A stretch of DNA of 64,000 bases from Bog-473 sp963800725 (GTDB lineage Bacteria; Actinomycetota; Acidimicrobiia; Acidimicrobiales; RAAP-2), in NCBI GenBank assembly GCA_963800725.1, contig CAWDCE010000017.1, positions 496,001 through 560,000 on the forward strand, written 5' to 3'. Positions 1 to 7,230 of the stretch are shown piece by piece. The position numbers were made by a program, and so were the translations under genes. Every line of letters starts with the position of its first letter. Position 1 is the first letter of the stretch. The notes below the pieces were generated by a model that was given only the letters and a program-made list of their open reading frames with translations, ran no database searches and was not told the origin of the DNA.

Positions 1-1
1 C

Positions 2-712
2 AGCATCTTTCGCGCACCGCGACGCAGAGACCTCGTCTACCTCAGCGGTGGTCTGGTCGCAGGCGTTTTGTCCCAGGCCGTCCTCGGGGGGATCGTCGTC
101 TACACCAAGCTCAATCCGTACCTGGTCATGGTGCATTTCATCGCCACCATGGCGCTCCTGGTCGACGCGGTGGTCCTGGTCCACCGTGACCGGTTGGACT
201 ACCGGGCGGGCTCGGGTCGCCTGCTCGTCCCTCGGCCACTCTTGCGCCTCTATTACGCGTTGCTCGCACTCTTGACCTTGGTCATCGCGGCCGGGACAGC
301 GACGACCGGATCCGGTCCGCACGCGGGCGATGCCTCGGGCCAGCAGGTGGCCAAGCGCATTCCCATCGCCCTGCGCGACATGGCAGAGCTCCACTCGAGC
401 CTCGCCGTGCTCTTGATCGGAATCACGATCGGGCTGGTGGTCGCCCTCCATGTGGCCGACGTACCCGAACGGGTCCGCCGGGCCAGTCGGATCCTCATCG
501 GCGTGATGGTGGCCCAGGCTGCGGTCGGCTATACCCAGTACTTCACCCATTTGCCCGCCCTGCTGGTCGAGGTGCACCTCCTCGGCGCCACCGTCCTGGT
601 CATCGGGGCGGTGCAATGTTTCTTGGCGCTCACGTTCCATCCACGTGAAGTTGCAGCGGCACCGAGCGAGGTCGAGATACAGCCCGCCGGCGTCCCGATC
701 AGCGCCCGATAA
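2..712 (+). CDS. ctaA: Heme A synthase (CtaA/COX15 family), 5' truncated by window edge
   Basis: This is the C-terminal part of an integral membrane heme A synthase, which converts heme O to heme A for aa3-type cytochrome oxidase. The frame is open from base 2 and has no convincing start, so the gene begins before the window; an internal TTG at 68 is not a plausible start. About 236 residues are visible, with several hydrophobic segments. They carry the family hallmarks: GGIVVYTKLNP after the first visible helix, a TGSGPHAGD loop, and candidate heme-ligand histidines in ELHSSLA and EVHLLGA. The last 20 or so residues are a hydrophilic tail. It ends 53 bases before tRNA-Glu. The family call is from motifs; completeness cannot be judged. 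Confidence 0.85.
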   Translation, partial: SIFRAPRRRDLVYLSGGLVAGVLSQAVLGGIVVYTKLNPYLVMVHFIATMALLVDAVVLVHRDRLDYRAGSGRLLVPRPLLRLYYALLALLTLVIAAGTATTGSGPHAGDASGQQVAKRIPIALRDMAELHSSLAVLLIGITIGLVVALHVADVPERVRRASRILIGVMVAQAAVGYTQYFTHLPALLVEVHLLGATVLVIGAVQCFLALTFHPREVAAAPSEVEIQPAGVPISAR

Positions 713-765
713 GATTTCCCTTTCGTCTCGTCGCCGGAGAATCCGTACTCCGGTCGACCCGACCT

Positions 766-838
766 GCCCCCATCGTCCAGTGGCCTAGGACGCCACCCTT
801 TCAAGGTGGTAACACGGGTTCGAATCCCGTTGGGGGTG
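766..838 (+). tRNA. tRNA-Glu (anticodon TTC)
   Basis: A cloverleaf folds with acceptor GCCCCCA/TGGGGGT (a G-U pair at the first position, usual for tRNA-Glu). The anticodon stem is CCACC/GGTGG with loop CTTTCAA, giving anticodon TTC at 800-802. The T-arm is canonical, ACGGG-TTCGAAT-CCCGT. The discriminator is G at 838. The 3' CCA is not encoded, since the next bases are CA then T. Confidence 0.95.
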
Positions 839-992
839 CATTTTGGCCTGTTCCCCGTTTGGCGGTCCAGTGGTTTTTCCATTCGACCCGGGCTGTTCTC
901 AAGAGCCGACCTACGATTTCATTCGGTGTGACGACGTTCGGCGGTACACGTCGTGTCGGCCGAGCCTGACCAGATGGGGTCATGCCACACTT

Positions 993-2219
993 ATGCGCAT
1001 GGCAGTGGCACTCTCTGGAACCTCCCTTCTCGACCCCGCCGTACTGGCCGAGCCCTATCGCTTCTACGAGGCGCTTCGGTCTGACGCTCCCGTCTGGGGG
1101 GTTCCAGGCACTGACATCTTTACGGTGGCCTCCTTCGATCTCCTCACCGAAGCTGCCGGCCGGGTGGAGGACTTCTCATCCAAGCTCAACTGCCTCCTCT
1201 ACCGAGATGAGGTGGGATTGCCCCGTCGGTTCTCTTTCGGCGATGCCGCAGTTCAGGCGCTCGCCACGGTCGATCCGCCAGTGCACGCCTTGCACCGGAG
1301 CACGGTGTTTCCTGAGCTTGTGGCCAAGCGCATGGCCGCTCTGGCACCGGCCATCGTCGATATCGCCGAAGCGTGCGTGCATCAAGCCCTTGGCCAGCGT
1401 TCAGTGGACTTCATGGAGGCCATTGGTAACGTCGTGCCCATCACGATGATCAGCCAGCTGATCGGATTCTACGAGAGTGACCTGGATCAACTTCTGAGCG
1501 CAGCGTTTGAATCGACCGCCGTGCTGGACGCAACCCTCACTCATGCTGAGCTCATGGCCTTGCTTGGCCGCAGCGATCAAATCCATGCATGGGTGGGCGA
1601 CCAGCTCGCCGCTGCCATGGGTGATCCGGCAGACGATCTCCTTGGAGCCGTCGCCCGCGGTGTTCACGAGGGCGTGTTCTCTGAGTTTGAAGCCGTTGTC
1701 ATCCTCCATGTCCTGTTGAGTGCCGGCGGCGAGTCCACGGCAAGTCTGTTGGGAAACGCCGTGCGTATCTTGGCCGAACATGAGGACATTCAGGATCACC
1801 TTCGACAGAACCCCGAGATGATCCCGCAATTTGTGGAGGAAGCCCTGCGTCTGGAACCTCCATTTCGCAATCACATGCGATTCGTGCCCGAGGCCACGAC
1901 GCTCGGCGGCGTCGATATACCCGCCGAAGCCACCGTTCTCCTGCTTTGGGGTGCCGCTAACCGTGATCCGGCAACGTTTGACCATCCAGAAGACATCGAT
2001 CTGACGCGGGACGTGCCACGCCGGCATGTGGCGTTCGGCCGTGGTATCCATCACTGCGTGGGTGCCCCGCTCGCGCGAGTGGAAGCCAACACTGTGCTCA
2101 GTGTGCTGCTCGCCGGAACCAGCCAAATCTCGCTTGACCCTGATCGCCCGCCGGTGTGGAGGAACAGTCTGATGGTACGGCGCCATGAGGAATTGGCCGT
2201 GCGTTTAAAGGCGATCTGA
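993..2219 (+). CDS. Cytochrome P450
   Basis: This is a soluble bacterial class I-type P450 monooxygenase of 408 residues from ATG 993; ATG 999 is equally possible. The frame stays open back to 843, but those extra 50 residues do not look like P450 sequence. Visible motifs are the N-terminal LLDPAVLAEPYRFYEALR region, the I-helix AGGESTAS oxygen-activation motif, the K-helix ExxR in EEALRLEPP, and the heme-binding loop FGRGIHHCVG with the axial cysteine near residue 355. No ferredoxin or reductase partner lies alongside, so electron donors must be encoded elsewhere. By eye the codon use is less GC-rich than the neighbours, and the gene sits just after tRNA-Glu, a common integration point, so horizontal acquisition is possible. 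The substrate cannot be predicted. Confidence 0.9.
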   Translation: MRMAVALSGTSLLDPAVLAEPYRFYEALRSDAPVWGVPGTDIFTVASFDLLTEAAGRVEDFSSKLNCLLYRDEVGLPRRFSFGDAAVQALATVDPPVHALHRSTVFPELVAKRMAALAPAIVDIAEACVHQALGQRSVDFMEAIGNVVPITMISQLIGFYESDLDQLLSAAFESTAVLDATLTHAELMALLGRSDQIHAWVGDQLAAAMGDPADDLLGAVARGVHEGVFSEFEAVVILHVLLSAGGESTASLLGNAVRILAEHEDIQDHLRQNPEMIPQFVEEALRLEPPFRNHMRFVPEATTLGGVDIPAEATVLLLWGAANRDPATFDHPEDIDLTRDVPRRHVAFGRGIHHCVGAPLARVEANTVLSVLLAGTSQISLDPDRPPVWRNSLMVRRHEELAVRLKAI

Positions 2220-2625
2220 AGGCGCGTTCCTCCCCAAATGGCTTCATGCCAATAGCGAATTCCGGATCTCTACGAATACAGATTGCTCAGGTCATGCGCC
2301 AGCGCTGTGCCTTGGCCCGTTTGTGATTTCGCTGTGTTCGAATAGCACCCCGTTTGGTGTGCTGGTCGGCCTTATCCCTTGAGGCCGGAGCGCCGACCTT
2401 GAAACCGTTCTGCGATGTGGCGTTCGAGCGCTGTGCAGCTGTTTTTCGACCCTGTGTCCACCCATTGCTCCATCTTCTTCGGCGTACACCCCTGTTTCTA
2501 GCGAATTTCAAGAGGATCGCTCAGGACCGAGACCGAATCGCCAGCGCATCGGCGAATTACTGGCCCGGACCGTGCAACCAGACGGCCAGTGATCGAACCC
2601 TCACCTACCGCAATATGCTTGCCGG
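2220..2625. other. Gene-poor gap after the P450
   Basis: About 400 bases of lower-GC sequence than the surroundings. Short open frames exist on both strands (for example 2354-2629 plus and 2287-2511 minus), but none shows a recognisable family, a good ribosome-binding site or gene-like codon use. The minus frames are very arginine-rich, as expected of chance frames. I see no tRNA, transposase remnant or clear terminator. The last part must hold the promoter of the lectin/CHAP gene. Confidence 0.5.
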
Positions 2626-3990
2626 ATGAACCAATGGCGTTGGGCCACTGTGGCCACCGTCGCAGCGGCGGTCTTTGTTCTGGTTCTCCTGGGACCGCCG
2701 CTTGTGGCTCGTCCCGCGGGTGCGGCCCCCGTGTCCACGCTCGGAGCGGGGAGCGCGCTCACTGTCGGTGGGACGTTGACCTCCCCCAATGGCCAATACC
2801 AGGCCGTCTTGCAGACCGACGGCAATTTCGTGGTGTGGGGGCCATCGGGCGCCATCTGGTCGACCCAGACCTACGGGACGACCGGTCGCTACCTCGCGAT
2901 GCAGACCGACGGCAACCTCGTGCTCTACGGAACGGGTGGGGCCTTGTGGTCGACCGGTACCTGGCAAACAGGCGCAGCTGAATTGGCGATGCAAAATGAC
3001 GGCAACCTGGTGCTGTACTCCGCACAGGGACCCTTGTGGTCTTCCATGTTCGGTATGCACAACATCTTGGTGTCGGGCGCGAGCTTGCCGAGGAATTATC
3101 CGTTGATCTCCCCCAATGGCGACTTCCGGGCCATCTTGCAATCCGACGGCAACTTCGTGGTGTACTCGCCTGGCGGTGCCATCTGGTCGGCGTGGACCTA
3201 CGGCACATCAGGCAGCGCGCTGGCGATGCAGACCGATGGCAACGTGGTGGAGTGGGGATCGGGCGGGGCCCTGTGGTCCACCGGCACCTGGCAAACGCAG
3301 GCGAAACAACTGTCGATGCAGAATGACGGCAACCTGGTCCTCTACGGCAGTTCCGGCACGTGGTGGTCGTCAGATTACGGCTTTACCTTCGTTTCCGGTC
3401 TCGTCCAGCGCGCCGCCAGCCAGGACCAGTACGGCGCCGCAGTTATTGAGACACCCCCCAATAGCGGCTGCAACCCGTACACGGCGTTCTTCGGCCGCGG
3501 GAGTCCGAGTGGCTGCGCGCCTGGGACCAGCTCAGAGGCGTGGTGCTCCGACTTCGCCGAGTGGGTCTGGTACGGCGTGGGCATCAACACGGCCGGTATC
3601 ACCGGGTGGAGCTACACATTCGTGAACTGGGGCGTGGCTTCGAACACATGGCTCCCGGGCGCGACCGACAATCCCCTGCCGGGTGATGCAGTGGTCTGGG
3701 GAACGACCGGCGGAGGTGGCTATGGAGCGCACGTGGCCATCGTGAGCGGAGTGAGCGGGGGCCTGATCGACACGATCAACGGGAATTCCGTTGGTCCAAA
3801 CGGGGCCATCGACGCCGTGTCGGATTCTGGATACTTCAATCCGGCAACCTCGACCGATGACGGGTACCCGATCATTGGCTACATCTCACCGACCAACCTC
3901 GCGACCGGTGGCCCGGCCTACCAGTCACACACCATGCTCGCACCGCGTGTGACGCAACAGCAGATCAACTCGCAGGACGGTTCGCACTGA
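2626..3990 (+). CDS. Secreted protein with two bulb-type lectin domains and a CHAP amidase domain
   Basis: A 454-residue exported protein. Residues 1-34 are a Sec signal peptide (basic start, long hydrophobic core, ARPAGAA-like cleavage region). Residues about 45-140 and 155-252 are two B-lectin (mannose-binding bulb lectin) domains, each with the QxDxNxVxY-type repeats (QTDGNFVVW, QTDGNLVLY, QNDGNLVLY). Residues about 262-420 form a CHAP-type amidase/endopeptidase domain, with candidate nucleophile Cys307 in EAWCSDFAEW and His369 in GAHVAIVSG. CHAP domains cut peptidoglycan peptides or amide links; the lectin domains would target glycans. It could be a cell-wall remodelling enzyme or a lectin-targeted antibacterial lysin. 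No immunity-like gene is visible. The gene stands alone between the P450 and a convergent TetR gene. Confidence 0.85.
   Translation: MNQWRWATVATVAAAVFVLVLLGPPLVARPAGAAPVSTLGAGSALTVGGTLTSPNGQYQAVLQTDGNFVVWGPSGAIWSTQTYGTTGRYLAMQTDGNLVLYGTGGALWSTGTWQTGAAELAMQNDGNLVLYSAQGPLWSSMFGMHNILVSGASLPRNYPLISPNGDFRAILQSDGNFVVYSPGGAIWSAWTYGTSGSALAMQTDGNVVEWGSGGALWSTGTWQTQAKQLSMQNDGNLVLYGSSGTWWSSDYGFTFVSGLVQRAASQDQYGAAVIETPPNSGCNPYTAFFGRGSPSGCAPGTSSEAWCSDFAEWVWYGVGINTAGITGWSYTFVNWGVASNTWLPGATDNPLPGDAVVWGTTGGGGYGAHVAIVSGVSGGLIDTINGNSVGPNGAIDAVSDSGYFNPATSTDDGYPIIGYISPTNLATGGPAYQSHTMLAPRVTQQQINSQDGSH
2776..3375 (+). repeat. Internal duplication encoding the two lectin domains
   Basis: The stretch coding for lectin domain 1 (about 2779-3045) is repeated for lectin domain 2 (about 3106-3375). 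For example, ATGCAGACCGACGGCAAC at 2899 recurs with one change at 3226, an offset of 327 bases. Protein identity between the copies is high, which points to a tandem domain duplication within the gene. Confidence 0.8.
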
Positions 3991-4071
3991 TCGATCGCCT
4001 CGCGCATCGATCGTGGTGCACGGGCAGTGTTCCCATTCTTCAGCTCGTTGCCGACCTAAATTTGGCTTTCT

Positions 4072-4094
4072 GCTTCGCTGCATCCTGACGAAGC
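4072..4094. terminator. Possible hairpin terminator between convergent genes
   Basis: GCTTCG (4072-4077) pairs with CGAAGC (4089-4094) across an 11-base loop. It lies 82 bases after the lectin/CHAP stop, between two converging genes. There is no T-tract, so it is only a candidate. Confidence 0.3.
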
Positions 4095-4135
4095 GGCCAG
4101 ATCAACGAGCTTGCATTGCGTTGGTCACACGAGGC

Positions 4136-4151
4136 GCGTTCAGCTGAACGC
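4136..4151. terminator. Perfect 16-base palindrome at the 3' end of the TetR gene
   Basis: GCGTTCAGCTGAACGC is self-complementary and can fold as a 6-bp stem with an AGCT loop. It lies 14 bases past the stop of the minus-strand TetR gene. The position suits a transcription end signal; no T-tract follows. Confidence 0.4.
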
Positions 4152-4165
4152 ACCGGCGCGTTGAA

Positions 4166-4789
4166 TCACCCAAGCGACTTTGTACTGCGCGGCGCCAGCG
4201 AATCAATCCAGCGGTTGAGCCGTCGGCTCTCGTTGACCATCAGGCTGGCATCACCGAGCGTATTGCTCAAGAGCGCCGCGCCCTCGTAGGTCGCCATGAG
4301 TGTCACCGCCAACTCGTAGGCGTCCCGGTGCCCCATGAGCCGGAATTGCTCTTCGACCCACGCGAGCGGCACGCGGATGAGATCCGCGGTGAGACGGTCA
4401 TTGGCCGCGCCGCGCTTGTTGAGCTCGGAGCAGAGAGAACCCTGGGGGCAGCCGTACTGAGCGATCGTGTCCCGCTCTCCGGCGAGGGCCTTCACGAGGG
4501 CCTTGAGACGGCCCTTCGGGGTGCGGTGATCCGCTTGGATTGATGCCAGGGTCGCATGGATAGTGCCCAGGTGGGATTGGACAACGGCGTCGATAATTTC
4601 GTCTTTGGTCTTGAAGTAGTAGTAGACGTTCCCGAGCGGCACCTCGGCCAACCCGGCGATATCGGCGAGCGTCGTCGTTTCGACGCCCTGTCGGTACAGC
4701 AGGTCGCACGCCGCGGCGATCAATCGATCCCGCTTGCCACCCGCCTGTTCGACCGCCTCTCCGGCTTTGCTCGCTTCTAAGTCAGTCAT
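4166..4789 (-). CDS. TetR/AcrR family transcriptional repressor
   Basis: A 207-residue TetR-type regulator. The N-terminal helix-turn-helix is clear at residues about 18-65 (RDRLIAAACDLLYRQGVETTTLADIAG, then VPLGNVYYYFKTKDEII). The C-terminal part is an all-helical ligand and dimer domain resembling the LmrA/YxaF-like branch, with GCPQGSLCSELNKRG in the middle. The gene is divergent from the MFS exporter starting at 4869, with a palindromic operator between them (4833-4848). The simplest reading is a drug-responsive repressor of that exporter and perhaps of itself. The inducer is unknown. Confidence 0.9.
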   Translation of the reverse strand: MTDLEASKAGEAVEQAGGKRDRLIAAACDLLYRQGVETTTLADIAGLAEVPLGNVYYYFKTKDEIIDAVVQSHLGTIHATLASIQADHRTPKGRLKALVKALAGERDTIAQYGCPQGSLCSELNKRGAANDRLTADLIRVPLAWVEEQFRLMGHRDAYELAVTLMATYEGAALLSNTLGDASLMVNESRRLNRWIDSLAPRSTKSLG

Positions 4790-4802
4790 CTCACTTTCAG
4801 TC

Positions 4803-4831
4803 TAGACAGCGGTGGCGATTCTGCCTATAGT
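4803..4831 (+). promoter_or_regulatory. Promoter of the MFS exporter gene
   Basis: A -35 box TAGACA (4803-4808) and a -10 box TATAGT (4826-4831) are separated by exactly 17 bases; each matches the housekeeping sigma consensus at 5 of 6 positions. Transcription would start near 4838, inside the adjacent operator. A ribosome-binding site (AGGAG near 4856) precedes ATG 4869. Confidence 0.75.
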
Positions 4832-4832
4832 C

Positions 4833-4848
4833 AGTTAGTCAACTAACT
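4833..4848. promoter_or_regulatory. Palindromic operator, probable TetR binding site
   Basis: AGTTAGT-CA-ACTAACT is a perfect 7-bp inverted repeat with a 2-base centre. It begins one base after the -10 box of the exporter promoter and covers the expected transcription start, the classic place for a repressor to block initiation. Assignment to the divergent TetR gene is inference from position. Confidence 0.75.
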
Positions 4849-4868
4849 TCTCAAGAGGAGCCACCACC

Positions 4869-6365
4869 ATGACCGCAATCGATCCCGAGGTGTCCGTACT
4901 TGCGACACGCCGCGGCAAACTCACCTTGCTCTTCGTGTGCGCCGTCGCCTTCCTCGATTTCGTCGATGCATCGATCGTCAACGTGGCCCTCCCCTCCATC
5001 CGGCACGACCTGCACTTTTCGGTGCAGAACCTTCAGTGGGTCCTGAGCGCCTACCTTTTGACCTACGGCGGCTTTCTTCTCCTTGGCGGCCGTGCCGCCG
5101 ACCTGCTCGGCCGGCGCCGGGTCCTGACTGGTGGAATCGCCATCTTCGCCCTGTCGTCACTGACCGGCGGTCTTGCCCCCAACTCAGCGGTGTTGATCGG
5201 CGCCCGGCTCGCGCAGGGGTTTGGTGCGGCGCTGATGCTGCCCGCGGCGCTTTCCATTCTCACCACAACCTTCAGCGAGGGAACCGACCGGCTCAAAGCG
5301 CTCGGTGTCTGGGGTGCCGTGGCGGGAATTGCCTCGGCGGTTGGGGTCCTCCTCGGTGGAGTTCTGGCTCAAGAGTTCGGTTGGAGATGGGTGCTCTTCG
5401 TCAACTTGCCGCTCTGCGCCATTCTCCTGGTTTCTTCCTTCACCATCGTCACGGGCGAGAGGCGCACCGCCTCGTTCTCCCACTTCGATGCGCTCGGTGC
5501 TGCGTCGGTGACCGCTGCCATGCTCCTCTTGATCTATACCCTCATTCGGGTCCCGGCGGTTGGTTGGAGGAGTGTGTCCACCGTTGGCGGGCTTGCTGGA
5601 TCAGCCGTGCTGCTGATCGCCTTCTTGGTCAACGAGCAGAGGCATCCGAGGCCGCTGCTGCCGCTCTCCATATTCCGCATCAAAGGTCTCGGCGCCGCAG
5701 ACGCGACACAAGTGATCTCGATGGCCGGCTTTTATTCGATGTTCTTCTTCGTGACGCTCTATATGCAAAATGTCCTTCACTTCTCACCCATTCGCGCGGG
5801 GGTCTCGTACATTCCCGTGACACTCGGGGTGGCTGCTTCAGCCGGGATCTCCTCGAAGCTGTTCGAGCGTGTCGGCACGAGGCCGATCATCGTCGGCGGC
5901 ACGCTCATTGCGGCTTCTGGGGTCTATTGGCTTTCCCGCATCCCCGTGCATGGCACCTATATCTCGAATCTGCTTCCCGGGCTGATGATCATGTCGGTTG
6001 GACTCGGCGCGGTGTTCACAGGAGTCACCACCGCAGCCAATGCCGGTGTGCCGCCGGACAAGGCGGGTCTCGCTGCGGGACTGGTCAACACATCGCAGTG
6101 GTTCGGCGCGGCTCTCGGCCTCGCGGTGTTCTCTTCGATTGCCACCAACCGGACAAACCAACTCTTGGCAAGTCATGTGGGCGCTCCCTTGGCCCTGACC
6201 CAAGGATTTCATCGGGCGCTTCTCGCCAGCAGTCTCTTCTTGGCGGGTGCGGCAGTCATTGCGGTGCGGGCGACCAATACGCGTGGTGAGCCCGTCGGGG
6301 ACACCGATGCTGCGGCGGGACATGCTGATGGGTGGGCGCCGGTACTCGAGTCCGAAGGGGCGTGA
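4869..6365 (+). CDS. MFS drug efflux transporter, DHA2 (14-helix, EmrB/QacA-like) family
   Basis: A 498-residue integral membrane protein with about 14 hydrophobic segments. Family motifs include DFVDASIVNVALPSI in helix 1, the WVLSAYLLTYGGFLLLGGRAADLLGRRR motif A region, and the motif C-like GGVLAQEFGWRWVLFVNLP. DHA2 proteins export amphiphilic drugs and dyes by proton antiport. ATG 4869 is preceded by a good AGGAG site. Control by the divergent TetR repressor is implied by the operator at 4833-4848. The C-terminal 30 residues are a hydrophilic tail. Substrate not predictable. Confidence 0.9.
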   Translation: MTAIDPEVSVLATRRGKLTLLFVCAVAFLDFVDASIVNVALPSIRHDLHFSVQNLQWVLSAYLLTYGGFLLLGGRAADLLGRRRVLTGGIAIFALSSLTGGLAPNSAVLIGARLAQGFGAALMLPAALSILTTTFSEGTDRLKALGVWGAVAGIASAVGVLLGGVLAQEFGWRWVLFVNLPLCAILLVSSFTIVTGERRTASFSHFDALGAASVTAAMLLLIYTLIRVPAVGWRSVSTVGGLAGSAVLLIAFLVNEQRHPRPLLPLSIFRIKGLGAADATQVISMAGFYSMFFFVTLYMQNVLHFSPIRAGVSYIPVTLGVAASAGISSKLFERVGTRPIIVGGTLIAASGVYWLSRIPVHGTYISNLLPGLMIMSVGLGAVFTGVTTAANAGVPPDKAGLAAGLVNTSQWFGAALGLAVFSSIATNRTNQLLASHVGAPLALTQGFHRALLASSLFLAGAAVIAVRATNTRGEPVGDTDAAAGHADGWAPVLESEGA

Positions 6366-6380
6366 CGCCGCACCGGGGCG

Positions 6381-7049
6381 CTAGACGAGTGCGCCGATGC
6401 CCTTCCAGATCAAGAGGGCAGCGAAGAGCAGTTCAACCCCGGCCGTGATCGCTCTTGAATGCCGCGAAACAAAAAGGTTGACCCGGCTGAGGACCGCGTC
6501 CGCTCGACCGCCGAGCGCGCTCGCCAGTAACAAGGGGATGAGGACCGGCAGCAGCACGATGATCGCGAGCAGGATTCCCACCACGAGTTTTCCCGAACTT
6601 TGCACGGCTGAATGGGCAATCTCATGAAGGGCGGCGAAGAAGAGGACGACGGTGGAGAAATTCACCAACATGGCGCCGGCGCCAATTCCGAAGAAGGAGA
6701 GCGTTGACGCCTCGGCGATCCGTTCGCTGGTGCGCGCATGATGGCCTTCGGCTGCGGTCGGGCGATGATGCAGCGACCTGAGCGCCAAGAGCACGAGAAG
6801 AAGTGCGGCTCCGAGGTCAATGGCCGCGTCGGTGGGCGAGTGGCCATGGCGCTTCGTCAAGTGATTGAACACCGTCAGGCCGAGAACGGCGTAGACCAAC
6901 AACATTGCGAAGGCGCCTGCAGCCACGGCCCACCCGCGGCTGAACCGGTGGCGTCGCCCCGCCAGCACCAACAGCTCGAGTGCGAACAGGGTTGGGCTGA
7001 CGGCTGCACCCAGGGCGAGCGGCAAAACGCTTGCCAGCAACGCCTCCAC
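6381..7049 (-). CDS. GAP-family (SfLAP-like) integral membrane protein
   Basis: A 222-residue protein with six hydrophobic segments and a histidine-rich hydrophilic loop in the middle (residues about 90-115, HHRPTAAEGHHAR). It resembles the GAP/Sap family (sulfolipid-1-addressing protein group), relatives of LysE-type transporters found mainly in actinobacteria and linked in mycobacteria to glycolipid export. The start MEALLASVLPLALGAAVSPT is typical, with the proline-containing first helix. It converges on the MFS gene with 15 bases between stops and shows no operon partner. The family is moderately sure; the substrate is unknown. Confidence 0.7.
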   Translation of the reverse strand: MEALLASVLPLALGAAVSPTLFALELLVLAGRRHRFSRGWAVAAGAFAMLLVYAVLGLTVFNHLTKRHGHSPTDAAIDLGAALLLVLLALRSLHHRPTAAEGHHARTSERIAEASTLSFFGIGAGAMLVNFSTVVLFFAALHEIAHSAVQSSGKLVVGILLAIIVLLPVLIPLLLASALGGRADAVLSRVNLFVSRHSRAITAGVELLFAALLIWKGIGALV

Positions 7050-7230
7050 GAGGTGATCCTAAGTGAAGGCAACCCCCAATCTGGGTACGGTCATCGAAAC
7101 GCTGCCATCGCTCCGCAGCTCGTAGTGGTGTCGCGTGCGGGGCGGACGTCACCCGATCATTGGTGACAGTCCGGCTTGGCGCTGTTAGCGTCCGATCGGT
7201 GGCTGATGACTCGGTGCCGCAAAGGTGTTC

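Noticed and set aside
843..992. 50-residue N-terminal extension of the P450 beginning next to tRNA-Glu
   Set aside because: The start would be 4 bases from the tRNA and the extension does not resemble P450 sequence; ATG 993 or 999 fits better.
2287..2629. Short open frames on both strands in the gap after the P450
   Set aside because: Arginine-rich or low-similarity products, no ribosome-binding site, and overlapping frames on both strands, so most likely chance.
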